Origin: an uncultured Spirochaetia bacterium
GTDB taxonomy: Bacteria; Spirochaetota; Spirochaetia; Sphaerochaetales; Sphaerochaetaceae
Direction of reading: 5' to 3'
Assembly (NCBI GenBank): GCA_905236385.1
Contig: CAJOOY010000008.1
Span: forward strand, 1 to 43,527
DNA length: 43,527 nucleotides
Positions 26,569 to 34,408 of the stretch are shown here, piece after piece. Both the position numbers and the translations under genes were made by a program. The notes beneath the pieces were generated by a model. That model searched no databases. It worked only from the letters and a program-made list of their open reading frames with translations, and was not told where the DNA came from. Each line of letters opens with the position of its first letter. Within the stretch, counting starts at the first letter, position 1.

Positions 26569-27858
26569 TCAGTTTTCGTATTCTTCTTTTTCTTCTTTTA
26601 CAACAAGGACTTTAGCAACTCTGCGTTCATCCATTTCAAGAACAGTTACAGTCAGCTTTATATCGTCTAGTTCATCAAAGACAAAAGACTCTCCGTTTTT
26701 GGGGAAGTGCTCAAGAGATTCAACAGACCAGCCACCGACTGTTTCACTTTCACAATCAAAGTCGTCTTCAGAAATGTCCAGAAGGTTTAAGAAGTCACCA
26801 ATTGGCATATCGCCATCTATCTCAAACTCGTTTTCTTTTCTGAGTACAACTTCGGTTTCAATTGTGTCTGTCTCATCCCAAATATCGCCAACTAGCTTCT
26901 CAAGAACATCTTCAAGGGTGATTACGCCCATGGTGCCGCTGTATTCATCGGTAACAATTGCAAGATGGATTCTGCTCTTCTTGAACTGCTCAAGAACTAC
27001 AGGAAGCTTCATGGTTCTGTAAACAAAGCAGGGCTTATTAAGGATGCTTCTCAAGTCAAACGGACCGTTGTGTTCAATATAGGCCTTGTAGAAGTTATTT
27101 AGGTGGAGAATACCTATTATGTTATCAATGCTGTCCTGATAGACAGGTAGCCTTGAGTGCCTACTGTTTTCAACCGTGTTCAAGATAGTTTCCCAGCTGT
27201 CTTCTATATCTAAGAAGTTTACATCTACACGGGCAGTCATGACTTCAGAAGCAGAAATATCTGAGAAGTCAATAGCGTTCTGAATGAGCATGGTGTCATC
27301 TTCATCGAATGTTCCTTCATCTCCTGCTGTCTCAATAATTGATTGAAGCTCTTCAACTGTCTCATCTTCCATGTCTTCAGGCTTCTGCTTAAAGGGAAGG
27401 GTTAGTAGCCTTGTGAAAGCAACTACTGGTAATGAGATAGGAGTGAAGATGATCATTAAAAATCTTATGACAAAAGAATTATTAAGAGCCATCTTTGTAG
27501 CTGTCTTCTTGGCTGCAATCTTTGGAAGAGTTTCTCCGAAAATAATTACCAGCACCGTCATGGCCACAGTGGAAACCCATGCGTAACTGTTTCCCATAAG
27601 AAGAATTACAAGAACAGAAGCCATGGATGAACCGGCAATATTTACAAGGTTGTTCCCAATAAGTATAGAGGATAGTGCGTCATCAAAGTGCTCGCAAAGA
27701 TAGAGGGCACGGGAAGCCTTTTTGTTTCCACCTTCCTGAAGGTTCTCAAGTCTTACAGTGTTAGCAGAAGAGTAGGCCATCTCTGAGCCAGAGAAGAAGC
27801 CTGAAAGATAGATACAGATTATAATTCCCAAGGAGAGGATAATAACACTTGTAATCAT
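26569..27858 (-). CDS. CNNM/CorC-HlyC-type membrane CBS protein, copy 2
   Basis: A 429-aa hemolysin-C/CorC-like protein. An N-terminal DUF21/CNNM membrane domain (FFSGSEMAYSSAN, about four helices, residues 1-150) is followed by a tandem CBS pair (VMTARVDVNFLDIED, SRLPVYQDSIDNIIGILHL, IVTDEYSGTMGVITLEDVLE) and a C-terminal CorC_HlyC transporter-associated domain (EIDGDMPIGDFLNLL). The family is linked to Mg2+/Co2+ efflux and ion homeostasis. It overlaps its paralogue by 4 bp and is cotranscribed with it. Confidence 0.9.
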   Translation of the reverse strand: MITSVIILSLGIIICIYLSGFFSGSEMAYSSANTVRLENLQEGGNKKASRALYLCEHFDDALSSILIGNNLVNIAGSSMASVLVILLMGNSYAWVSTVAMTVLVIIFGETLPKIAAKKTATKMALNNSFVIRFLMIIFTPISLPVVAFTRLLTLPFKQKPEDMEDETVEELQSIIETAGDEGTFDEDDTMLIQNAIDFSDISASEVMTARVDVNFLDIEDSWETILNTVENSRHSRLPVYQDSIDNIIGILHLNNFYKAYIEHNGPFDLRSILNKPCFVYRTMKLPVVLEQFKKSRIHLAIVTDEYSGTMGVITLEDVLEKLVGDIWDETDTIETEVVLRKENEFEIDGDMPIGDFLNLLDISEDDFDCESETVGGWSVESLEHFPKNGESFVFDELDDIKLTVTVLEMDERRVAKVLVVKEEKEEYEN

Positions 27859-28919
27859 TTATCTTCTCCTTTGGACTCTTCAAGATAGATTCCTTCATCT
27901 TTTCTTTCTTTCAGATTGTTTTCTTCTGAAAGATCATCTGACTCGTCATAGATGTCTCCAACAAGCTCTTCCAAAATATCTTCAGTTGTTACTATTCCGA
28001 GTGTTCCACCGTAGGAGTCTTTGATTACTGCCATGGTAATCTTGTGCTTTGACATGAGTGGCAGAAGTTCTGAAATCTCTGAATCAGGGTTAGCAAAATG
28101 AACCTTATCCATAAGAGAAGAGATGGATGGAACCTTTCCACTCTGAATGTAGGCCTTCATAAAGGTCCTTATTTGGAGAACTCCTACTATATTATCAATG
28201 GTATTTTTATAGACGGGGAGTCGGCTGTGAGTCTGGTTTTTTAAAAAATCCAGAATCTGATTGGATGGCATATCTATATCTATTCCAACAATCCTAACTC
28301 TTGGAGTTAGTATGTTTTCAGCTTTTACATCTCCAAACTGGATGGCTGAAGTAATGAGTTCACTTTGCTCTTCATCCAGTGTTCCTTCTTCAGTCATATC
28401 TTCAATAATGTCCTGAATCTCATCTTCAGTAACCCCTTCATCTTCTCCCTTAATATGCTTGGCGGCAGCATTTCCAAAGAATGCGAGGAACTTAGAAACA
28501 GGGCTGAGGATTATCATAAAAAAGTGGATAAGGGAGGCTGAGGCAAGGGTCATGGAGTAGCTCTTCTTTTTCCCAACACTCTTTGGAAGCATATCTCCGA
28601 AGAAAAAGGCTGCAATAGTTGTAAAAATAGAAGCCAAGCTTACGTAAGTTATTCCCCAGGTTTTTGTTACATAAACAGTAACTATGGTTGCTGCAGCAAT
28701 AGTACAGAGGTTGTGCAGTACAAGAATTGTAGTAATTGCATTATCAAAATTTTCTAGTACAGTAAGAGCTGTTTCTGCGCGACTGTCGCCTCTTTCTGCA
28801 GCTATTTTAATTTTATTTTTTGAAACTGAGGCCAGAGCTGTCTCGGCCAAGGAAAGGATTCCTGCAAATAAGAACAGGAAAAGAAGTGATATCAGTGGAG
28901 GTTTACTACCATCATCCAT
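27855..28919 (-). CDS. CNNM/CorC-HlyC-type membrane CBS protein, copy 1
   Basis: A 354-aa paralogue of the following gene. It has a DUF21/CNNM membrane domain (LSLAETALASVSKNKIK, VLHNLCTIAAATIVTVYV) and a CBS pair (ILTPRVRIVGIDIDM, SRLPVYKNTIDNIVGVLQI, YGGTLGIVTTEDILEELVGD). It ends in a charged tail without a full CorC_HlyC domain, so it is shorter than its partner. AAGGAG lies about 14 nt from the ATG, a little far for efficient initiation. The coupled pair may work as a hetero-oligomer (inference). Confidence 0.9.
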   Translation of the reverse strand: MDDGSKPPLISLLFLFLFAGILSLAETALASVSKNKIKIAAERGDSRAETALTVLENFDNAITTILVLHNLCTIAAATIVTVYVTKTWGITYVSLASIFTTIAAFFFGDMLPKSVGKKKSYSMTLASASLIHFFMIILSPVSKFLAFFGNAAAKHIKGEDEGVTEDEIQDIIEDMTEEGTLDEEQSELITSAIQFGDVKAENILTPRVRIVGIDIDMPSNQILDFLKNQTHSRLPVYKNTIDNIVGVLQIRTFMKAYIQSGKVPSISSLMDKVHFANPDSEISELLPLMSKHKITMAVIKDSYGGTLGIVTTEDILEELVGDIYDESDDLSEENNLKERKDEGIYLEESKGEDK

Positions 28920-28967
28920 AATTGGATTAAAAACTCCTTAAAAGCGTTTGAAATTAAGATTAAGGAA

Positions 28968-28996
28968 AAAATACCACAAGTGTACTAAACGGTCAA
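28968..28996 (-). promoter_or_regulatory. Promoter of the CNNM/CorC gene pair
   Basis: On the minus strand TTGACC (28991-28996), 17-nt spacer, TATTTT (28968-28973), leaving a leader of about 40 nt before the ATG at 28919. It is divergent from the lysine riboswitch promoter. The 449-bp gene-free interval 28920-29368 holds this promoter, the riboswitch promoter and the riboswitch. Confidence 0.55.
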
Positions 28997-29076
28997 TATT
29001 CAGCCCTAAGTACTGCAAAACTGTAGTGCATGGTACATTAAAAACAGGAAATTCTGCAGACAGCAGGAGATACGTA

Positions 29077-29105
29077 TTGACCATATCAAAAAATAAGTTT
29101 ATGTT
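29077..29105 (+). promoter_or_regulatory. Promoter of the lysine riboswitch transcript
   Basis: TTGACC (29077-29082), 17-nt spacer, TATGTT (29100-29105). The start point would be near 29112, a dozen bases before the P1 helix of the riboswitch. Confidence 0.55.
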
Positions 29106-29124
29106 GACTGCAACTGAATAAATC

Positions 29125-29283
29125 ATGATAGAGGCGCATCTGTTATGAGTAACTGCTTTGTTTCAGGCAATTGCGGGCAGCGGAAGGAACAGATGCCGAG
29201 GGGTTGGATGGAGCCTAACGTCCAGTGCCCGGGATGCAGGAGAATATCTTGCATACTGTCGGTTAATACCGGAGAGCTGTCAT
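29125..29283 (+). ncRNA. Lysine riboswitch aptamer (L-box)
   Basis: Conserved L-box blocks are present in order: GATAGAGGCGC at 29127, ATGAGTA at 29145-29151, GCCGAGG at 29195, and ACTGTC...GGAGAGCTGTC at the 3' end. Helices pair by eye. P1: 29125-29131 with 29277-29283. P2 base: GCATCTGTT (29136-29144) with AACAGATGC (29188-29196). P3: 29201-29230. P4: ATGCA (29234-29238) with TGCAT (29250-29254). P5: CGG (29260-29262) with CCG (29269-29271). AGGC in the P2 loop (29165-29168) can kiss GCCT in the P3 loop (29213-29216), as in known structures. It binds lysine and controls the antiporter gene at 29369. Confidence 0.9.
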
Positions 29284-29300
29284 ATTTTTGCTTTGGAAAC

Positions 29301-29368
29301 GGGATATTCCTAAGACAGAACTATGATAAGCGTGGTTCTGTTCAGAATTTAATTTAAGGAGTTATCCC
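29301..29368 (+). promoter_or_regulatory. Expression platform: stem sequestering the antiporter ribosome site
   Basis: GGGATATTCCT (29301-29311) can pair with AGGAGTTATCCC (29357-29368), 11 pairs with one bulged T, burying the Shine-Dalgarno AAGGAG (29356-29361) right up to the ATG. A second stem ACAGAAC/GTTCTGT (29315-29321 with 29335-29341) closes the loop. No stem followed by a T-run is present, so control is probably at translation rather than termination. The alternative anti-sequestering pairing was not resolved. Confidence 0.65.
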
Positions 29369-30868
29369 ATGAATGTTTTCCAGACCGCATGGTCCCTTCT
29401 TCCGGCAATCATTGCTATTTGTCTTGCACTCATTACCAAAGAAGTCTATTCGTCACTTTTTATCGGTATCCTCGCTGGAGGTCTATTGTACTCAGGTTTC
29501 AGCTTTGAGGGTACTCTCGTCCACGTCTTCCAGGACGGCTTTGTAGGCTCTCTTGCTGATGGCTACAATGTTGGAATCCTGGTCTTCCTAGTTCTGCTCG
29601 GTGCTCTTGTCAGCCTCATGAACAGAGCCGGTGGCTCAGCAGCCTTTGGTAACTGGGCATCAAGAAGAATCAAGACAAAATTTGGCGCTCAGATTGCTAC
29701 AATAGTTCTTGGTCTTCTGATTTTTATTGATGACTACTTCAACTGTCTTACAGTCGGTTCTGTTATGAGACCAGTTACAGACAAGGGAAATATCTCAAGA
29801 GCAAAGCTTGCCTATCTTATAGATGCAACAGCAGCTCCTATCTGTATTATTGCTCCAGTTTCATCCTGGGCTGCAGCAGTTTCAGGTTTTGTAGAAGAGG
29901 GTGGTTTCTCACTCTTCATCAAGGCTATTCCTTACAACTACTACGCCATTCTTACTATAGTTATGATGATTACTCTTGCAATCATGAAGCTTGACTATGG
30001 TCCAATGAAGAAGTACGAAGAGATTACAAACAAGACTGGAGACGTCTTCTCTGGCCTCAAGGCTGCATACAAGGAAGAGGAATCAAACAACGAGAGTGGA
30101 GCTATTGTTCTTGACCTGGTTCTCCCAATTATTGTTCTGATTATCAGCTGCGTAATTGGTATGATCTACTCAGGCGGATTCTTCTCAGGGGAATCATTTA
30201 TAGACGCATTCTCCAACTCAGATGCTTCAGTTGGTCTCATGCTCGGAAGTGCAGTAACTCTTGTTATTACAATTGTTTACTACCTTATCAGAAAGAGACT
30301 CAGCTTCAAGGATGCCATGAGCGGTATTCCTGAGGGATTCAAGGCTATGGTTCCGGCAATCCTCATCCTTACATTTGCTTGGACACTGAAGGCCATGACT
30401 GATTCTCTCGGAGCTAAGGAGTTTGTTGCAGGTCTTGTTGCCCAGTCAGCAGGCGGCTTCCAGAGCTTCCTCCCAATGATTGTATTCCTGATTGCTGTCG
30501 GTCTTTCCTTCTCAACAGGTACAAGCTGGGGAACATTCGGAATTCTTATTCCTATTACACTTTCAGTCTTCCCTGTAACAACATCTCTCGGAGTTGTCTG
30601 TGTATCAGCCTGTATGGCAGGTGCTGTCTGCGGTGACCACTGTTCACCTATCTCAGATACCACAATCATGGCTTCAGCAGGTGCTCAGTGTGACCACGTT
30701 GTACACGTTTCAACACAGCTTCCATATGCTTTGACCTGTGCTGCTGTTTCTGCTGTCACATACCTGATTGCAGGTTTTATTCCTACTTGGCAGATTGTTC
30801 TCCCAATTGGAATTATCCTTATGATTGGTACACTTTTCGTAATCAAGAGAAGAACTTCTTCCAACTGA
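29369..30868 (+). CDS. NhaC-family Na+/H+ antiporter, predicted lysine transporter (LysW type)
   Basis: A 499-aa inner-membrane protein with about twelve helices and two NhaC repeats; FIDDYFNCLTVGSVMRPVTD and later STGTSWGTFGILIPI and CGDHCSPISDTT are characteristic. NhaC-family members include Na+/H+ antiporters and, when preceded by lysine riboswitches, predicted lysine carriers (LysW; comparative-genomics work on the L-box). The riboswitch upstream makes lysine uptake the best assignment. AAGGAG gives a strong ribosome site that the expression platform can hide. The gene is followed by a strong terminator. Confidence 0.88.
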   Translation: MNVFQTAWSLLPAIIAICLALITKEVYSSLFIGILAGGLLYSGFSFEGTLVHVFQDGFVGSLADGYNVGILVFLVLLGALVSLMNRAGGSAAFGNWASRRIKTKFGAQIATIVLGLLIFIDDYFNCLTVGSVMRPVTDKGNISRAKLAYLIDATAAPICIIAPVSSWAAAVSGFVEEGGFSLFIKAIPYNYYAILTIVMMITLAIMKLDYGPMKKYEEITNKTGDVFSGLKAAYKEEESNNESGAIVLDLVLPIIVLIISCVIGMIYSGGFFSGESFIDAFSNSDASVGLMLGSAVTLVITIVYYLIRKRLSFKDAMSGIPEGFKAMVPAILILTFAWTLKAMTDSLGAKEFVAGLVAQSAGGFQSFLPMIVFLIAVGLSFSTGTSWGTFGILIPITLSVFPVTTSLGVVCVSACMAGAVCGDHCSPISDTTIMASAGAQCDHVVHVSTQLPYALTCAAVSAVTYLIAGFIPTWQIVLPIGIILMIGTLFVIKRRTSSN

Positions 30869-30890
30869 TTCACAATGTAGGAATTATAGT

Positions 30891-30921
30891 AAAAGCGGAG
30901 CACTTGCTCCGCTTTTGTTTT
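30891..30921 (+). terminator. Intrinsic terminator after the antiporter gene
   Basis: Perfect 11-bp stem AAAAGCGGAGC / GCTCCGCTTTT with an ACTT loop (30891-30916), followed by GTTTT. It lies 22 bp after the stop codon and isolates the riboswitch unit from the next gene. The A-run on the other side may also let it work backwards. Confidence 0.9.
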
Positions 30922-30954
30922 ATGTTTATCTTTAATGTGTTAGGAGGATTAATT

Positions 30955-31665
30955 ATGGCTAAAGTCAGAAATAGTGTCTTATCAAACCCCGTTCTGAGGG
31001 TCAACGGAATTCTTAAAAATGTTTATCTGTGGATGACCGCAGGACTGCTTCTCACAGGGCTTTCTGCCTATTTTGTTGGTACTACTCCAGCTATTTACAG
31101 AGCCATTTACTCATCTGGATTCGGATTCTTCCTTCTTATCCTTCTTGAGTTCGGCCTTGTTTTCTATATTACTGCCAAAATGAACAGCATGAGCACAGGT
31201 AGGGCAGTCGGTGCATTCCTTGTCTATTCGGTTGTGAACGGAGTCATGCTCAGTTACATTTTCCTTGTTTACACCGGTTCTGTTATCTCACAGGCCTTCT
31301 TTACTGCTGCTGGCATGTTTGCGGGTATGAGCATTTACGGCGCTGTGACAAAGCGGAACCTGAACAGGATGGGAACCTACCTGATTATGGGACTTTGGGG
31401 TCTGATCATAGCCTCAGCTGTTTCAATGTTCTTTGCTTCAGATACAACGTTTTTCCTTATCAGCATAGTCGGTGTAATTATCTTCCTTGGACTTACAGCC
31501 TGGGACACCCAGAAGATTGTTACTCTTGCTGACAGCTACGGAGACAGCATGGATGAGGATATGTACGTGAAGGTTTCAATTCTCGGAGCTCTCATGCTGT
31601 ATCTGGATTTCATAAATATTTTTCTCTATCTTCTCAGATTTTTTGGAAGGGGAAGAAGAGACTGA
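30955..31665 (+). CDS. Bax inhibitor-1 / YccA-family membrane protein
   Basis: A 236-aa seven-helix protein of the BI-1 (TMBIM) family, implicated in Ca2+ leak and membrane stress. It shows VYLWMTAGLLLTGLSAYFV at the start, the conserved YGAVTKRNLNRMGTYLIMGLWG in part, and the C-terminal LTAWDTQKI with acidic residues, then ALMLYLDFINIFLYLLR. ATG 30955 is preceded by AGGAGG (30942-30947); longer in-frame readings run back through the terminator and are rejected. Transcribed alone. Confidence 0.93.
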   Translation: MAKVRNSVLSNPVLRVNGILKNVYLWMTAGLLLTGLSAYFVGTTPAIYRAIYSSGFGFFLLILLEFGLVFYITAKMNSMSTGRAVGAFLVYSVVNGVMLSYIFLVYTGSVISQAFFTAAGMFAGMSIYGAVTKRNLNRMGTYLIMGLWGLIIASAVSMFFASDTTFFLISIVGVIIFLGLTAWDTQKIVTLADSYGDSMDEDMYVKVSILGALMLYLDFINIFLYLLRFFGRGRRD

Positions 31666-31688
31666 TTATCAGTTGAATTAATAATAAA

Positions 31689-31721
31689 AAACCACGCTTG
31701 AGAGCTTCTCTTGCGTGGTTT
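31689..31721. terminator. Bidirectional terminator between the BI-1 gene and thrS
   Basis: Stem AAACCACGC (31689-31697) / GCGTGGTTT (31713-31721) with an inner GAGA/TCTC helix. On the minus strand it is followed by a T-rich run (TTTTTTATTAT), serving thrS; on the plus strand a weaker TTTCC follows, serving the BI-1 gene. Confidence 0.8.
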
Positions 31722-31740
31722 CCTGTTTGTATGGCTTAAA

Positions 31741-33528
31741 TCAGTGAGCCTTTTCCTGAATCTCCTTTGTTACCTTTGCAACAAACTCTTCAAGACCCAT
31801 GGAAACCTGCTCACCAGTGTCTCTGCTTCTTACATTTACTGTACCAGCTTCTTCTTCCTTAGCTCCAAGAATCAGCATGTAAGGAGCTCTGTCAACCTGC
31901 TGGGCTTCACGGATTTTGTAGCCGACCTTTTCGTTTCTGTCATCAAGAACAACACGGACATTTACCTTTTCAAGGGCCTCAGTTACCTTAGCAGCATACT
32001 CATTGTTCTTTTCACTGACTGGCAGAACCTTTACCTGCAGTGGAGCAAGCCAGACAGGGAATTTACCCTTTGTCTCTTCAATGATATAGGCCATGAATCT
32101 GTCCAGAGAACCGAGTATGGCTCTGTGAATGACTACCGGTGTCTGCTCCTTGCCTTCAGCGTCTATGTACTTAAGATCAAACTTCATAGGAAGACAGAAA
32201 TCAAGCTGACAAGTTGAAAGAGTATACTCTGAACCAACAGCTGGCTTAACGTTTACATCAAGCTTAGGACCGTAGAAGGCAGCTTCTCCTATCTCTTCAG
32301 TAAAGTCAATCTTCAGATCCTGAAGAACAGAGCGAAGAGCACTTTCTGCAGTGTTCCACATCTCATCATCCTGATAGTACTTCTCAGTGTCGTTAGGATC
32401 TCTGAGAGAAAGAACACAGCGGTAGTCTGTAATTCCAAAGTCTTTGTAAACATCATTGATCAGGCCGACAACCTGCTTGACTTCCTGCTCAATCTGATCC
32501 GGAGTTACAAAAATATGGGAGTCGTTCTGACAGAAGTGGCGGCCTCTCTCTATTCCCTTTAGGGTCCCGCTGGACTCAAATCTGAAGTCATGAGCAACCT
32601 CGGCTATTCTGATTGGGAGCTCTCTGTAGCTGTGTGGTCTTGAAGCATAGATCATCATGTGGTGAGGGCAGTTCATAGGTCTGAGAACAAAGCTTTCTCC
32701 CTCAACTTCCATAGGTGGGAACATGTTCTTTCTGTAGTGTGCCCAGTGACCTGAGGTTATGTAGAGGTTAACAGACCCTACACACGGTGTCATGACATGC
32801 TGGTAGCCAAGCTTGCGCTCCTTACCCTTAATGTAGTCTTCAAGTTCCTGCCAGATTGTGTATCCGTTAGGTAGGAACATTGGAAGGCCCTTGCCGACAA
32901 GGTCATCTGACATGAACAGACCCATCTCCTTGCCAATCTTTCTATGATCTCTGGCGCGGGCTTCCTCCTGCTCCTTTTCATACTGTTCAAGCTCAGCCTG
33001 TGAGGCAAATGCCACACCGTTTATACGGGTGAGCATCTTGTTTCTGGAATCATTCTTCCAGTAGGCGCCACCCTGCTGAGTAATTTTGAAGGCCTTGATA
33101 GCGTTTGTATATGTGACGTGTGGGCCAACGCACATGTCAATATAGTCTCCCTGCTGATAGAAGCTGATCTCTGCATCTGGAGCCAAATCTCCAATATGCT
33201 CTTCCTTATACTTGGCGTGGCGCTCGTGCATAAGTTTCACTGCTTCATCTCTTGGGAGGATAAACGGTCTTACAGGAAGATGCTCCTTTGTAATCTTCTT
33301 CATCTCTGCTTCAATGGCAAGAAGATCTTCATCTGTGAGCTTTCTATCTCCAAGGTCTACATCATAATAGAAGCCTTTTTCGGTAGCAGGGCCATAGGCA
33401 AAATCTGCTTCCGGATAGAGTCTTTGAATGGCCTGAGCCATAAGGTGTGCTGTTGAGTGACGGAGTACGTGGTTTACTTCTTCTGCCGGACAATCGGCAA
33501 CAGTTCCGTCCTTATAGATTATCTTCAT
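31741..33528 (-). CDS. thrS: Threonyl-tRNA synthetase lacking the TGS domain
   Basis: Charges tRNA-Thr. The 595-aa protein begins only about 23 residues before the editing-domain motif H24-STA-H28 (RHSTAHLMAQAIQ), so the usual ~60-residue TGS domain is absent. The editing site CVGPH is intact. The catalytic core keeps the zinc ligands (Cys in MNCPHH, His in NDSHIF, His in VIHRAILGS). Motif 2 reads FESSGTLKGIERGRHFCQND, unlike the E. coli GLMRVRGFTQDD. The C-terminal anticodon domain has LDDRNEKVGYKIREAQ. GGGAG precedes the ATG. A minus-strand TATAAT at 33558-33563 is the likely -10. Confidence 0.95.
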   Translation of the reverse strand: MKIIYKDGTVADCPAEEVNHVLRHSTAHLMAQAIQRLYPEADFAYGPATEKGFYYDVDLGDRKLTDEDLLAIEAEMKKITKEHLPVRPFILPRDEAVKLMHERHAKYKEEHIGDLAPDAEISFYQQGDYIDMCVGPHVTYTNAIKAFKITQQGGAYWKNDSRNKMLTRINGVAFASQAELEQYEKEQEEARARDHRKIGKEMGLFMSDDLVGKGLPMFLPNGYTIWQELEDYIKGKERKLGYQHVMTPCVGSVNLYITSGHWAHYRKNMFPPMEVEGESFVLRPMNCPHHMMIYASRPHSYRELPIRIAEVAHDFRFESSGTLKGIERGRHFCQNDSHIFVTPDQIEQEVKQVVGLINDVYKDFGITDYRCVLSLRDPNDTEKYYQDDEMWNTAESALRSVLQDLKIDFTEEIGEAAFYGPKLDVNVKPAVGSEYTLSTCQLDFCLPMKFDLKYIDAEGKEQTPVVIHRAILGSLDRFMAYIIEETKGKFPVWLAPLQVKVLPVSEKNNEYAAKVTEALEKVNVRVVLDDRNEKVGYKIREAQQVDRAPYMLILGAKEEEAGTVNVRSRDTGEQVSMGLEEFVAKVTKEIQEKAH

Positions 33529-33557
33529 GGATTATCTCCCTGTTTTGTATTCGCTAC

Positions 33558-33563
33558 ATTATA
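33558..33563 (-). promoter_or_regulatory. Probable -10 element of thrS
   Basis: A perfect TATAAT on the minus strand lies 30 nt before the thrS start, in the 53-bp gap after the thioesterase gene. The matching -35 is poor (TTTAAG at 17 nt). No T-box specifier or antiterminator sequence is visible in so short a leader. Confidence 0.35.
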
Positions 33564-33581
33564 TAGATTATGAAAAAAAAC

Positions 33582-34316
33582 TTAAACCCCACTGAAACAG
33601 ATGAATACAGCAGGTTTGTTTCCGTTGTCCATGTTGAATCCACAGACCTCGGCTTCAGAGCCGTTTCTTCTGATTCTGAATTCAAGAGTGTTTCCTTCAA
33701 AGCACTGTGAGACATACGAGATTTCAAAATGCCGTATGGGATGCTCCTTCATTTCCTTTGAGCTGAGACAGCCAAGGAAGGCCCTTACATAAGAGATGTT
33801 GTTCATGTGTCCGATGAAATCCACATCTATGGAGCGCACTGTATAGGTTCCCAGAGCTTCAGAATCTGAAAAATCATGATCTATCATTCTGAAGTCATTC
33901 TTGCAGACTTCTTCATGCTTCTCCATATCCTGGGGCATGATATTGTCAGCCGGAACAGGAGTGCGCTTTAGTGTATCCAGCGCCGTCCACTCTGTTTTCC
34001 CCGCGATAAGAAGGTTTCCTTCTCCGTCCCTGATTGCATAGTCACGGTAGCTTCTTCCGTTCTTCTGGCCCTCAACCCAGGTTGAGGCTTCAACTTCTTT
34101 CAGAAATCCGGGAGCTCTGTATAAGTCAACCATGGTTTTGGTTGTAATCCAAACCATATTGTTTTTCTGCATACTGTCAAAGCCTATGCCCAGGTTCTGG
34201 GCATGAAGCGTAGCAATGTCCATGAAACAGGTCATGGCTGCCGGCAGCGACAGGTGAAGCGTACTGTCACTGTTTCCTATTGCAACTCTGATTTTTTCCG
34301 AATACATATTTTGCAT
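33582..34316 (-). CDS. Acyl-ACP thioesterase (FatA/FatB-like), copy 2
   Basis: A 244-aa double hot-dog thioesterase releasing free fatty acids from acyl-ACP. The first half has NMVWITTKTMVDLYRAPGF; the second has VDFIGHMNNISYVRAFLG, aligning with the D-x-N-GH-x-NN motif of copy 1 but with Phe-Ile where copy 1 has Ile-Asn, so the catalytic triad region differs. Start taken at ATG 34316; an in-frame ATG at 34307 is an alternative. It lies upstream of thrS and divergent from the galactoside cassette. Confidence 0.8.
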   Translation of the reverse strand: MQNMYSEKIRVAIGNSDSTLHLSLPAAMTCFMDIATLHAQNLGIGFDSMQKNNMVWITTKTMVDLYRAPGFLKEVEASTWVEGQKNGRSYRDYAIRDGEGNLLIAGKTEWTALDTLKRTPVPADNIMPQDMEKHEEVCKNDFRMIDHDFSDSEALGTYTVRSIDVDFIGHMNNISYVRAFLGCLSSKEMKEHPIRHFEISYVSQCFEGNTLEFRIRRNGSEAEVCGFNMDNGNKPAVFICFSGV

Positions 34317-34378
34317 ACTGCCTAGAATACTGTTTTCTGAAAACTGTTTGAATTAATTTGTGTGGAAATAATCAGAAA

Positions 34379-34398
34379 AACAGATAGAATTGTCTGTT
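34379..34398. promoter_or_regulatory. Dyad upstream of the galactoside cassette
   Basis: AACAGA (34379-34384) and TCTGTT (34393-34398) are perfect inverted arms with an 8-nt spacer, ending at the AGGAG ribosome site and 10 nt before the ATG. A longer imperfect pair flanks it (CTGTTTTCTGA at about 34330 with TCAGAAAAACAG at about 34372). An operator for a sugar-responsive repressor is likely; no regulator gene is adjacent. A clear promoter was not found. Confidence 0.4.
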
Positions 34399-34408
34399 AG
34401 GAGTCAAT

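Noticed and set aside
29145-29357. 70-codon Cys-rich open frame before the NhaC-type gene
   Set aside because: It lies entirely within the lysine riboswitch and its platform; its ATG is the conserved ATGAGTA of the aptamer and it has no spaced ribosome site.
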